Origin: Rotaria macrura
Lineage: Eukaryota > Rotifera > Eurotatoria > Philodinida > Philodinidae
Reading direction: 5' to 3'
Length of the DNA stretch: 64,000 nt
Assembly (NCBI GenBank): GCA_900239685.1
Contig: OENT01000009.1
Span: 63,527-127,526, forward strand
Every line of letters starts with the position of its first letter. Position 1 is the first letter of the stretch. Of this stretch, positions 37,364-50,259 are shown in pieces. The notes under the pieces are model-generated. The model made no database searches, was not told the origin of the DNA, and was given only the letters and a program-made list of their open reading frames with translations. The position numbers and the translations under genes were made by a program.

Positions 37364-40300
37364 ATCGACACAACTATAATAGTTAGGATATTACTTTGAC
37401 TACTTGAAAAAGAAATAACATGTGAGATTCACAAAAACCAAGTACTCAACAAACAACTGTAGTTTCTTTGAAATACAATATTAAGTTAATAATTAAGATT
37501 TTGGTACACAATTAAAAATATGATTTTTTCGAAAATTTTAAACGGATGACAAAATTTGATTGTCTTATGCCTTCAAAATATTCTTATGATTTTTGTACTC
37601 AACGAACTTGTCAATGTCTCTTGGTTAACATTTTTTATTTTTAACTCATATTTGTACGCAGCAAAAGGAAGCTTTATATATTTTTTTCTTTATTGTTTCC
37701 CAGTTTCATATGTTCTTTTTTTTGGCTTTATTTACGTACCTCTGTATCAATACTATTTAATTGAATTTTTCTTTTTCATTTTGTTCACTAGTTCTAATGT
37801 CAAATATTGATTCAACACATGATAGGTATATGTCTAACCTATTGATTTAAATCAAGTGTTTTCAGAGGCACACAGTATTACTTGTTCGCGTAATACCTGA
37901 TCGAAAAATACAACATAAATACGTACCTCAACACACAAAACAGCAGTGCGATGTTTGCAGTAATGTTGGTAATGGCGACAAGTGAAGTTTTCAGTATACG
38001 TAAACTACCTTTTTTCGTTCTACCATAGGCGTTCTTTTTCGGGGCCCTTTTCTCGAGCTAGTTCATTCTTTTCTTCTAGCTGAGAAAACGAAAAAAAAAC
38101 AAAAGGAGAAAAGTAAGTATCGAGAGAATTTTTGTCCTTATGTCAGAAAAAGGATGGGTAGATGATAAAGGAGAGAACAAAAAAACATTCGATCATATTT
38201 ATCGAACAAAAGCCGTTTGATAATCTGACTATTGAAATGAAAAAAACATTTTCGTCGATGTCAATACACTCAAGGATATTTATCTATTATTATTTTTTCT
38301 TTCTCTCTCTCTCTTCATCATATTTCACCTGTGCTTTTACAACCTTCTGTATATATTCATACTTTAGATTTTATTCACATGATTGATGATTGAGATTGTC
38401 TATTTTAAAAGTCGCTCTGTTAAACGGAGACACGAATTTAATATTTTTATAAAAAGCAGAATAAAATTCTACAAAGAGATATGTCATGCCTTGATATTAC
38501 TCACAAGTTAATTTTCATTTTCATCTCATTTTCATCGCAAAAGTTCGAACATCTTCCATTTTAAACACATTTACACATTAACTTATCTATACATGAAATA
38601 TATTCATCATTGACTTTCATACATATGCATACAAAAGTATGATGTAATCACGTTTCTACTATTTCCACGACCTTTTCTCTATCAGCTGTATTACTTAAAA
38701 TCAATTGTAATTGAAAAAAAAACTATTGAAAAAATTCGTAATGATTGTTCTATGAAAAAAAACAACAAAGCAACAGAAATGTTTCGGCATTTCTAGACAT
38801 GATATGTTTATCATCATGAATATAATTTGTTAAAGGGCATTGCGTTTTATTTATTTTTTCTCTCTCAAACGACACGAAAGCATGTGTTCTAAATATTCGA
38901 TTGTATAAAAACTATACTTATCATCTCATCTGTCAACCATATGTGAATATTGATATCCATTAAAAAATATATAAAAAAATATAAACTTCCAGCCATTTTA
39001 TGAACTAGAATATCGTGGTTACTTTAGTAGATTCCTATATGAACTTTACTGCAAAATTAAATTCGTGTATTTTTCATTACATAACAGTTTCTCATGCTTT
39101 TCTCTTAACATTGTTGAATCGGCTAATTAACATATACTGATCAGTATACACACACTAGTAAATGAACCATGAAAAACAGCATAAAATTAATTGAAGAAAA
39201 AGAAACATTTATTTGGTTTAAAAACGTATTCATAATCTCGATTAAAAAATTCGGTAGAATGAATACATGAAACACTCTTAGATGACAAATTTTAGTAGGT
39301 CATGTCATGCGTCAATCAGTCAAGATCCATCTGTATAGACAAAATATAATCGAACGATTTTCCATCATAGATTCACAGAGAACACAAATTTCACTGAATC
39401 GAATTACAAGACAAAGATTATTGAGTTACTGATAATGTTGCAGAAAATTTATTGTACCTATGCAATTTACCATCTATGAATTACCAAGTATATTTTATAG
39501 AATGCGATCACATTGATAAATTTTATTAATCAAGTTGTCATCAGTCACAAAAGGGACTACTGCTAGAAAGATTATGAATACGTTTTGAATCAAAGATATT
39601 GTGAGAAATAACTTTAACAAATTTATGCAAAAAAGTCGATTGTGTATGCTGAAGCATATGTTTATCAGTTTAAATATGTAGCATTTATCGCGATGTATGT
39701 TTCTACAGAATATTCTATCATAGTGCTTCACTATTTTTTTCGATTATCACTGAGTAGTTTAGTTTGTCAGAAAACAAAGAAAAATTGGTCTATGTATTGA
39801 AAACACCGAAAGGAAAAAATTGAATGAAAAAATGTCGAATCAGTGAAACATGATGTTGGATGAAATATAAAAAATAGTTGTTTTGTTTTATTGAAAAAAA
39901 GTAAAAATATGGTTTTTGATAATGGGAAATAGTTATTTAAAGAGTGAATGATTTTCAATAGTTTTAATTGTGTGTGATTAATATAAAGTTTATGTTTTTC
40001 TCGTGATGAACAATGATAAGTTATCTAACAACAATTGCTCAACGTCGATGTGGTTGTTGCTGTAATGTGTCATAAGAGTATCGATTCGCCTTTGAATATC
40101 ATTAGTAGAACTTGTAATTGGTCGACGTTGAGCACCTGTACTCATTTGTGATGCCTCGATTTTTGTTTTCGTTATATTCTGTGTCTATTCAATGTTCTAG
40201 AATGTTCACTCATGTAACGGCTAAGACCCCATCTTCACTAGAAAAATAATACAGTATCAACTTTATGCATGCCTTCACTCGAAAGTTAATGCATCAATCA

Positions 40301-40408
40301 GAATCCAAGATTTCAAGGTAAAGTGTTGCTTCATACTGCTCAATAATAGAGGAACTGTCAATAAGAAAATACTTCATTTTAAGTGGTATATTCTACTTTA
40401 GCCGACAT

Positions 40409-40509
40409 CTGTTTTCGCCGATTCCAGCTTCACCGAAAGAATTTTTCTTTGTTTCCTTTTTAGAAGCAAAGAAAAACGTTTTTGGTGAAGTTGGAATCGG
40501 CGAAAATGG
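40409..40509. repeat. 101-base hairpin with a 7-base loop
   Basis: Arms 40409-40455 and 40463-40509 are inverted copies of 47 bases with 39 matches. Most differences are transitions that would leave G-U pairs in RNA. The loop is CTTTTTA. The core of the arms is TTTTCGCCGATTCCA. It could be a small foldback element or a microRNA-like precursor; the sequence alone does not decide. Confidence 0.5.
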
Positions 40510-42790
40510 ATTTAACCTTTTTATTAGTATAGAGTGAATTGGATCTTCATTGTTGCATTAGCTTTGCAGCCAATCCGTTTTGTTAGTAAAGTATTAACTT
40601 GTGTAGTGAAGACCATAGGCCGAATTGGAGGAAATTTATTAGCTAACCTACTAAACTGTAACAGAAATTGCGAGAGAAAAAAAACACAAGAAATATGACA
40701 GAACAGAAAATCAATATTGGTCAATAACGACACCTCAGAAGTTTCGATATAATATATGATCGGCTTTTTTTCTTTTGGCATTTTCAGTATGAATCAAAAA
40801 AATTGTAACACACGACATTTTCTAAAAGGATTATATGTATTTCTTTCAATCATAATTGCTTTCAACACGGAACATATACAACGGAAAGGTTTGAAGATGA
40901 AATTGAGTCATGTGATCTTAGTAGAAAAGTCAAAGTTAGAATCATTATTTTGTTTTTTTATATCACCCATAAAAATATGGTTGGTAGAATGAAAATTATG
41001 GATTAGAAGATATAAAGTTATACTTTATCATCTTCCAGCTAGTATCTAATACATGCTAGTAAATAATCATTTAATTTAGATCAGATGTGTCACGTCGAGA
41101 AAGGCACACGTAGATAATTTATATTGAGGATGAAATTCTTATTATGTTTTTCATAAACGATTTGATTACACTTAAAATTTATTATCAGATCATAATATAT
41201 TAAAACATGATTAAACATCTCTGCCTATGTTCATAAGAACAGAATCAACATTATCTTATTGGTATGAATAAGACTATTCGAAAGAGAGTTCTATGAATAC
41301 CATTTAGAAAGTGAATATGATCGGGTAAATCAAAACTGACAATAAGGAATCGTTGTTTTTATTTGATGTTTAGAAACTTGATGAGAACAAGTCTTTGACA
41401 GGTTATGATCAATCAACAAGTTTTTGCTGCACAAGAAAAATAAGAATACATGAAATTTATATCACATGACATATCGATATCTACTATGATTCTTTCCTAT
41501 GCTTATCTAGAATTTGTTTAGAAATGAATCGGTCTGTGTAAAAATAAGTTTTGAAAATTATTGAACAAATGTCATTAGAATCAATTGAACGTAGGCGTAG
41601 AAAAAAAAACAATCAGTGCGACATTATTCTATGCAGAAGTACAAAAGGTACTATGAAATTCTTAATAGATATATAAGAAATTTATTTGACATTATTCTTA
41701 GAATAACCCAAATTTGAGTTTTATTACAATGTGGAGTTCTGTAATACAAAATGATTTCGTTTTGTTGATATTGAGTTTTAAATTATTTTTGATAAACATT
41801 AATATATTTCTATCTTTGACTAAAATCTTCATAAACAGACTTTTTTCAAGATTTAAAAATAATTAACATTGATTGTGCGATAACACAGTGTATCATTCGT
41901 TATCCATGATGAATCTTGGAAAAATAATGCAGACAAAACGATTTTGTCTACTCAAATGTATTTCATTAATTGACATACGTCAAGCAACGATTTAATAATT
42001 TACATGTGAATGTCTTTAGAAAATATTCTATATTTCATATTCTAACCATTGAAGACAAGTTTAGATTATTGTTGACTCATCGATGCATGATGCCTTGCCA
42101 GCACGTATCACGATTTGAATAGTGATAATTATTAATTTAAAATTTTTCTTCGATGTTTATTAATGATTTGTGCCAGTAAAACAAGCATTTCATCAACAGC
42201 CAGCTACATGTGTTGACATGACAAACAACTAGATACAAGAGCAGTGCAGTGTTCCCAATATAATAGATCAACACTTTGATCATTTATTGAAATCAACAGG
42301 CAATAGTATCAACCTAGGAAGACAGCAAGCAAAATACAGCATCAAAGGTTGGTCCTTTTATTTTCATTTAAATGGTTTCGTTCGTAAAAAAAACAGTAAC
42401 TATAGTTTACATTTTGGAAAGCGAAGTCATCTACAATCTTTTTAACGGTTTTTTAATATTGAAGCGTTGTTTAAAACTCATATAATTAGTTATCTATGAT
42501 TTTCTCAGCACACGGTTTTCTCTAACTTTCATTATCATGTAAAAGAACCTTCTTGACGTTACATGACAGGAAACAGTGAATAAACTTTGTAATCAGATGT
42601 ATTTAAAAATAGTAATATGACAAGATACAACTATTACAAAACAATGGAAAACAATTTCCATCATAGAAAAATTTCATCCCGGCTAGAAACTCAGTCGATC
42701 ATATTTATTTCCTATCTATCTCGACGACATTGGTATGTACTTCCCAAACATTCTTTAACATGATAGATAAACCAGAAAAGGCACGGAAGA

Positions 42791-43131
42791 TACCCAAGCA
42801 GACAAGAATTTGGAAACACGCGTTTAAACGCATCAAACGAGAACCGCGATTGCCACCCATTCACGCCCATAAATAAAACGCAATAAACGCGTTTCTTGTG
42901 TAAAATTTTCGCTTTTTATTTGTGAAAACGCCAAAAAGTTCAGAAATTGAGCGTTTACACNGTGTAAACGCTCAATTTCTGAACTTTTTGGCGTTTTCAC
43001 AAATAAAAAGCGAAAATTTTACACAAGAAACGCGTTTATTGCGTTTTATTTATGGGCGTGAATGGGTGGCAATCGCGGTTCTCGTTTGATGCGTTTAAAC
43101 GCGTGTTTCCAAATTCTTGTCTGCTTGGGTA
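42791..43131. mobile_element. Perfect foldback element with 170-base arms around an ambiguous base
   Basis: Bases 42791-42960 and 42962-43131 are exact reverse complements, centred on an N at 42961. The edges read TA-CCCAAGCAGAC and GTCTGCTTGGG-TA, so the outermost TA may be a target duplication and the arms 168 bases each. Inside are short palindromes such as GCGTTTAAACGC and GC content higher than the surroundings. There is no open frame. It fits a young Tc1/mariner-type miniature foldback element. Because the N sits exactly at the centre, an assembly or sequencing artefact that mirrored one arm must also be considered. Confidence 0.6.
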
Positions 43132-46100
43132 AGAGCTAAAAATCAAATCAACACTACGGTAAAAGCTTACTACAATTGTGTTTATAAAATCAATGAGAAT
43201 TGTAAGATAGTATCGTAACAGGTAAGAATATTTTTGTCAAAAGAAAATCAATCATACAAGTGTTCACCTTTAGATACTAGATCACATCTATTCACATCGA
43301 TGGTTGTTTTTAAGATGAACATGGGATCATTATATTTTTTATGAAATAACTGTTCTTCAATTTATACGCAATATGGTTTATCTAGTCATTCTTTCATGAT
43401 ATCAAGTACTATGATCGAAAGATGATCATAAGATAGTGTATTGAATATTGATGGCATGTATAGAAAAACAAGCTCTAACTAATTTTCATGTCTGACACAT
43501 GTTTATAATAGATTTATATTCGTCAGGATGTTCAACACGATAATATATATCAGTACTATTGAAGTGTGAAATTCAGGGATTTTCTCGCTAGAGAACAATT
43601 GATTTATCTATTAGATATACAATGATGTAATTAAAAAGGACAAAATTCCCATAAGCTATGTCGATAGGAAAAGTCCTTTTAGTATTACTAGTGCTTGAAA
43701 ATTTTTACCAACATGGATTATGGATTTACAGAAAGTTACAACAAAACATGACCACAATCATGTGTGAAATATTCAGGAAATATACCATGAATGGGATGCA
43801 TTGATAGAATAACTCGAATAATAACTGTCGTATGATAGCGATAATAAGATATTTAATATTTATGGCTTTTTCTTTTTAATGTTATTCATTTTAAAATCTA
43901 AAGATAACATTATGTCAAATAGAGCATAGTAGAAAAATAGATTAGAAAAATATTGACAGAAACATGTTTCGAGGCCGTTTAGCCGATGTTATTAGACCCT
44001 TGACTTTCTAATGAGATAAAATATAGAAATCTAAGTGCTATGTACACTGACAGATGACGAGTGAAATAATCCAATGTACTATTTATGCTCGTAATTTTAC
44101 ACATGTTTCCAAGTATTACAAGTGCTTGCTGGCATTTCATAGACTGGTCCATCTAGTTAATTAGATAACTTCTTTTAGTTCAGTATATAGTATGAGAGGG
44201 AAAGAAAAGACTGGTCAGATGTTTAGCCGTGAAAACTGTAAATTCAAAGTTTTTTTCAAAAGAGTGTCATTGAAAAATGAATATCCATCATTTCTTTTGA
44301 AATGAATAGTAAGTACTCTAATGATTCAGTTTGATATTATTCATCTCCTTCCAACAGAATATTTCATTCATATCTTAATTAAACCTCTACTTGTAGCTAT
44401 ACATTAACCTTCCTCCCATCCCCGATAATATCAATTTCGTACAGAAGTTTCAAAAAGCATAACAGGGGGGAGAAAGAGGAGAACTGCTGAGTTTTTATTC
44501 TTTGAAATCCAAAAATCTCAAAAGTCAATAACTCAATCGAAAGGCATACCATTTTTATTATTTAATATTCAAAATATAAATATACGGTGAAAAAATTTAA
44601 ATTGGATTTTCTTGATTTTTCTAATTTGAAATCAATGGATTCTAGATCAGAAAAATCTTATTTCAGCTATTTTTTCACTTGTAAACGAGGTATTGTTACA
44701 ATGATCTTGACTATCTATTTTCGATAAGTCCAAATAATATTGCAGCAATCTGTGGAGCTTTATATGGAGATAAAAAGACAATATACTATTCTATTAATAC
44801 AAGCCCTTAGGCTTCTAATAAATCATCTTCCATATCGACCTTTCTAGGAGGAACGTCTATTATATGGGGGAGTGGTAGGAGGCGGTTAGAAAATACGAAC
44901 GTTCCCAATGTCGTTCCTAGTCATTGACAATTATTATAATCTTGCCTTGACGGATGTCATTCTAATAGAATGAGTAGAAAAAATTAGACTGCAGTCAAAT
45001 TTTGTTTCCTTTTTTTTTCAATCGTATATCGTTATGTTTTAGATTATTTGTTTGTATGGCAACGTCTAGTAAAATATCACTAACTTTTAATAAATTGATT
45101 ATGTTTGTACGAAAAAAACGATTATTGAAGATTTTTATTACATCAAGTATCCGATAGATTCGTTATGATCATTGAAAACATAGTAGAAAAGTAATGATAC
45201 CATCTCATTCAAATCATAGTTGTTGACAGCCGTAGACTATGTTGTATCAATGATGTAAAATATCTTACGTATTCAAAGAATGATTATTTTTCAAAGATCA
45301 ATATTTAAACAAGAGACTTCTTTGGCGATAAATCAAACGACATGAACTTTTAACAGTGATATTTTCTTTTTCATGTATATGAAGATCAATCGTTTTGTTC
45401 TTCCAGTGTTATACGATAAACATATGAATATGAAAGAGAACAAATAGTATTACATGTATAAATAATCGGTGTCAATGTATGAATCTATGAGCTAAGTAAA
45501 CAATTAATAATCGATGGAGACATTTATTCAAAAGAGCAAAATTTTACCAGATATTATTGTATTCTTTTCATTGCAAATATTTCCCCTGAGTACGTTCTAC
45601 TATTATCAATAGGATAACGCTCTTCATTCCATGTAGTGCTTCGGTACTTATCTAATCAAACCTAACATGAAAATTTATCGATATGTGATATTCAAAAAGA
45701 GATACATGTAAGGTTTTTTTATATAATTCGTTTAACTGTAATATCCGATTTTTATATGGATATTATATCGTTAATTTCAAGAAAACCTTGTTGCAGACGG
45801 TTACTTCTCATAAATTATCTTCTTTTTATTACAGTAGAAAACTTTTCTTGTATTTTATGTATGATGTGTTACTAGACGGTCTTCTGTCGAAGCATTATGC
45901 GAAAATTAATTTTAGATATATCGATAACTGTCAACTCCTCTATCCTAAGGAGTATACAGATAAACGCCTTCTATACTAGTGGTAATCGTACGAACAAAAG
46001 TAGTTAATAAAATGGACGTATGTGTATCAGACAACATTCCTCGTTGACAAGAGAATCTTTCTCTCATTATGTATTGTGCATCGAAAACTACGAATCATAT

Positions 46101-46766
46101 TACATGTAAGAGATCTGTATTTTGAAGTCTAAAAGATAAGTATATCTACATATGACCTTATATATGCTATATTGCTCAAATAAATATTAGCTTAGATATT
46201 TACATATATAAATATATTTATATAATCTGCTTTCTATAGAAATTCTTATTTTTTTTCCGGTCTCACTCACGTAGACATTTTCGATGCGGATAGATGATAT
46301 TTACTTGATGAAGACCAAAAAATAAGATGAGACATAATTATTTCTCAGACATCCTTATTGGCAACACGCGATTGACGACATTGTGGATCGTCCTTATTTG
46401 TCGGCGATATTAGCAAGAAAAATATCCTCAAAATACCATTTGTTCCTATTGCTTATGCAGTCTACCGCTTATAAAAAGCATTCGCTTTAATTATGTTTGA
46501 GTGTTCTGTCATCGATTTGCTATTCGAACTTATACTATTCGTTAATAGAGAAAAGGTAGAAAAAAGGGAAATCTTTTCTTAATTATCGATTTGTAAACAA
46601 AAACACATGTGAAAAAGATTATTCTTCATTAACGTTCTAGGAATCTTTCAAGTGATTCGTCTGATTTTCATCCTTCAGTAATGAGTTTTGATCGTATTGA
46701 CGCAGAAAAAAAAGTGTTTGCGTAGTTGTCTATTTCTCATATTTCTAATTGACAAAGATGCCGAGC

Positions 46767-46767
<1 letters not shown>

Positions 46768-46797
<30 letters not shown>
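46768..46797. repeat. GTT trinucleotide microsatellite
   Basis: About ten uninterrupted GTT units inside non-coding sequence. Confidence 0.8.
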
Positions 46798-46798
<1 letters not shown>

Positions 46799-47415
46799 TC
46801 TTGTTTTTCTTGTTTCTTAAACCAGTAATATCGATTGAGAAACAGAAGAGCCTTAGTACTGTCAAATTCATGTTGAATAGCTGACAGATAAATGTTGAAA
46901 CAAGCTGAGTATTATCTGTTTATACCATATGTCTTGCTTTGTTTTGAATGAATACATATTCAAAAATAAAACGACATCGTACGTTTTACAGTACTGCGTA
47001 TGCATGTGTACAAGTTTTTCTCATTTGAATGACATGAAAAAAAAATACAACCATGGGACTACTAGCTTTCTTAGACGAGAAAGAATCAATTAGCAAAACA
47101 AAATAACAAAATAGGAACATGCATATACACCCTAGAGCAAAACGAAGAAGCTAACCATTTATTGTTTTTTCTTCTTCCGTGCATCTTCTCATAAAACATA
47201 TATATAACAGCACACACTTTCTATAAGTAGTTTCTATCATGTTATTGACTTTCTTATCTCTTTCTTTGTAGATAGTTTTTTACTAGACTATTATCAACTT
47301 CAAATGGCACATTGAATAATTCCTGTAAGTTATATACATTCATCTTTTTACACTATTGTGTCATGTTTCGATGATAAAATATCAGAAGTATTTTATTTGA
47401 TAAATATATATGTCG

Positions 47416-47464
47416 ATGTATATATATATATATATATATATATTTGTAGATATATATATATATT
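47416..47464. repeat. TA-rich microsatellite
   Basis: Two TA runs separated by TTTGTAGA, downstream of the 3' end of the Rieske gene. Confidence 0.7.
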
Positions 47465-47731
47465 TCATAGGTAAAATAGTTTAAAAGAGAAAGACAAAAA
47501 TAGTGAAAAACTAAATAAAGTAAAATGAATATTAGAATCTATATCACAGGCAATTACATTGTAATGAATCATGTGAGAAAAAAAAACAAACTTTGTGCAG
47601 TAACGCTTGTGTTGTTCGAATGGATTACGGAAGAAATTATTAGTATCACCAGTATTCAAAAAAAACAAACAAAACATATTCTTTTTTTTCTGCTTTAACT
47701 TTTGATCACAGTGCGCTAGAGTTTATCATTT

Positions 47732-49535
47732 TTACCATAACAGTGATTGACTTTCATATTCGTAACATCCTTCATAAAAGTGTGCATACCAATTTCTCCA
47801 AGAATGTAGACATTTATCAGCATCATTTTTCATATTGTAACTTAGTTTTGCACCAAATATTTTATTATTCCATACATTCATGTCAGAAAACAATTGTTTA
47901 ACTTCACCCATAAGCATCAATGCCGATATCCAATATGGTATTGGTTTTGTTGAAAATATACGATGCATAACACGTTGATTGAATTTTTCTAATGGTGTAA
48001 CAGTTTGAAAAAATGTTACTTGAAAATAAGGTGACCATAGAAATAAGTAAACAAGTGATGGGCCCATTTGAAAACCGGTGGCATTAAATATGAATATTTT
48101 ATGTTTGCCAAATACTTGAACATAACAATTTAATGATAAAACATTAATATAAGGACGATTAGAATCATTGATGAACGTATTTAAAAGACGCATTTTAAAT
48201 GTATTCACTTCTGGATGTGGATGAGCCATCACTTCAAGTAAACGCGGATTCGTTGCTCGTTCAGATGTCATCGACCAAGTAAATTTAGCAAATGGAAATA
48301 AAATATCAATAATTGATTGATGCAAAAAATCAAAATGTCGAACATCAGCTCCGTTTTCTGGAATCTCTTGGACATGACAATTAACATAATTAATCGATTC
48401 ACCACGTGCTAAAAATTTATTCGAACATTTTACATTTGTAGAAAGAAAAGAAAAACATGAAAATCTTATTTTTCTCTCGTTTGTGTTTTTTACCTTCCAT
48501 TTTATGCGTGTTTAATTCAGTTGAAAGATCGATTGGTTCATATAGAGGATGTTCGCGTAATTTTTCATCAGAATGATACCATACAAGCACAGATCCGTTT
48601 ACTTCTCTACAAACATAACGTTTAGTTTTGATTTCTTCTGATGAATTGACTTTTCGTAAATAGAAATTTGTCATCGTATCATTATTGAGCATTGGCACAC
48701 ATTTCTCAATATCATTATATTCATATTTATCAGCCGTACGAATTATCTTATTCTCAACACCGGATAAAACACATTCACCAGTTTCACCATCGAATGTCCA
48801 TCCATGAAACGGACATTCGATGCATGTACCATGACGTAATTTACCACCCACGCCAAGGTGAGCTCCCATATGAGGGCAAAATGCATCAAGAACATAAGGT
48901 TTACCATTTGTACCACGAAATAGAACAATATTTCGTCCACAATATGAGATTGCTTTAACATCAGCCGTTTTAAGATCACATGAATTTATTATCCAATACC
49001 ATCCTTCAGATAGAAAACAAAGACATAATAAATGATTTTCTTTTTTTTTCACATTATAGATGAAATTCAAAGCTATTTATAGACATTCTCTTTCTTATAT
49101 GATAACCTTTGAATAAGTTCATTAGTTTTTCCTTTTCTTTTTTATCTCATTTAATGTTCTACTTGGACGCCCTTTATCTATTTCTTTTGCTTTCGTTTCT
49201 CAATAATACCATTACGGATTCGGCTCAGCCGTTTTTTTGTTTTTCATTCTGTCAATCACTCATTAAACTAAACAGGTGACATTGGATCCTAGTTACCTTA
49301 TGATATATATGTATGTAAGTACATTCGAATATCAGTGGTGAGTATCAACAGGATAGAATTTCTTACCGTTGGGAAAAAATGGTGGACATTTGCCTCTGGA
49401 AACTTTGCCTTTCGTTACTTTTGCCCGTTGATCAAAAATAAAATAACGAAATATTCGGTAGTAAATCAAATAAAGCAGAGGTCCAATAATAAGTAGCACA
49501 GTGGTGGCCGTTAGTTTAAGATAATCAGTTATCAT
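47732..49535 (-). CDS. nvd: Neverland/DAF-36 Rieske oxygenase (cholesterol 7-desaturase), 451 residues
   Basis: Exons in gene order: 49535-49367, 49003-48494, 48408-47732; the total of 1,356 bases is in frame. Residues 1-30 form a membrane anchor, followed by KCPPFFPNGWYW, the usual lead-in to the Rieske fold of this family. The [2Fe-2S] ligands are present as C99-P-H101 and C120-P-F-H123 (CPHMGAH and CIECPFHGW). The non-haem iron motif lies at 244-256, ENGAD...H...H, giving D248, H251 and H256. In insects and nematodes the family converts cholesterol to 7-dehydrocholesterol, the first step towards ecdysteroids or dafachronic acids. The start at 49535 is preferred because a TTGTCTTTTAG acceptor lies 24 bases upstream, cutting off the earlier ATG at 49571. 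All key residues are intact. It is divergent from the K2P-like gene, with 724 bases between starts. Confidence 0.9.
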
Positions 49536-50259
49536 TTTGAATGGAAGAAAAAATATCAAACTAAAAGACAATGACAGTGGTTAGTCTTTACAAGTAGAAA
49601 GAGAGCAATTATATACATATAGGTATATATATATAAGTAATAAACAGATGAAAAAGTATGCACCAAGGTTGCGAAACAAAATAGAAATAAAATCTAAATA
49701 GTATTGTCGAATGCGTCAAAAAAAATAGAAGAAAGAAAAACAGTGATTATTTAAGGGAGCGTCAGTTTTTATCGTCTGCACGGCACCGCAATCGGCTGAA
49801 TGCAAAAATAATTTTTTCTCTTCTTTCTCAATTTGTAATACGCGTCTTTTATTACTTCAAAATGTGCATGAATTCAACATACATTGGAGACGCATTGACT
49901 AAAACATCACTTGTTTGTATGTTTATCGGTGAGAAAAATAGAAAAAGATACCTTGGCTAATACTGTTTTATGGCGTGATTTGTTTCCTTGACACACGGAT
50001 TCTTTTTTTTTATGACGAAAGCATATGCGAAAAAAGGACGGTATATGATGACACATGCCATTGGAAAAAAATTAAGGCGATAAGTTTATGCCTCCAGGTC
50101 TCGCTTGCCTGCCCGCGCACTTCTCTTCTTCGCTTTAAACAAAGGTAAAGAATACAGAAAAAAAAGGGAAAGAAAAAAAGGAATCGACCGTTCTGTGTAT
50201 ACGTGTTTTTTCATCAACAATGTACTTGATTTTTTCCAGTTGCTTGACAACCCAAGTCG
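49536..50259. promoter_or_regulatory. Divergent intergenic region, Rieske gene and K2P-like gene
   Basis: 724 bases between opposite start codons. A minus-strand acceptor (TGTCTTTTAG) lies 24 bases before the Rieske ATG, and a plus-strand acceptor (TGATTTTTTCCAG, ending at 50239) lies 20 bases before the K2P-like ATG. Both could be trans-splice sites. Promoter elements are otherwise not recognisable. Confidence 0.4.

Larger units (their letters stand above)
36254..47731. other. Gene-poor interval of about 11.5 kb
   Basis: On both strands I find only short AT-rich frames without family resemblance or sensible splice partners. The interval holds three hairpin elements (37256-37363, 40409-40509, 42791-43131), a GTT repeat near 46768-46797 and a TA repeat near 47416-47464. 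It may carry distal regulatory DNA or non-coding RNA, but nothing in the sequence proves either. Confidence 0.55.

Noticed and set aside
37556-37810. 84-codon frame full of Phe, Leu and Tyr that could look like membrane helices
   Set aside because: Hydrophobicity comes from T-rich composition; no charged turns, no homologue recalled and no splice context.
48692-48979. Frames overlapping the Rieske exon on both strands
   Set aside because: They are shadows of the Rieske exon 2, whose CPH and CPFHGW motifs define the real frame.
49536-49571. Earlier ATG at 49571 as the start of the Rieske protein
   Set aside because: The added residues span a TTGTCTTTTAG acceptor; the ATG at 49535 just downstream gives a normal membrane-anchor N terminus.
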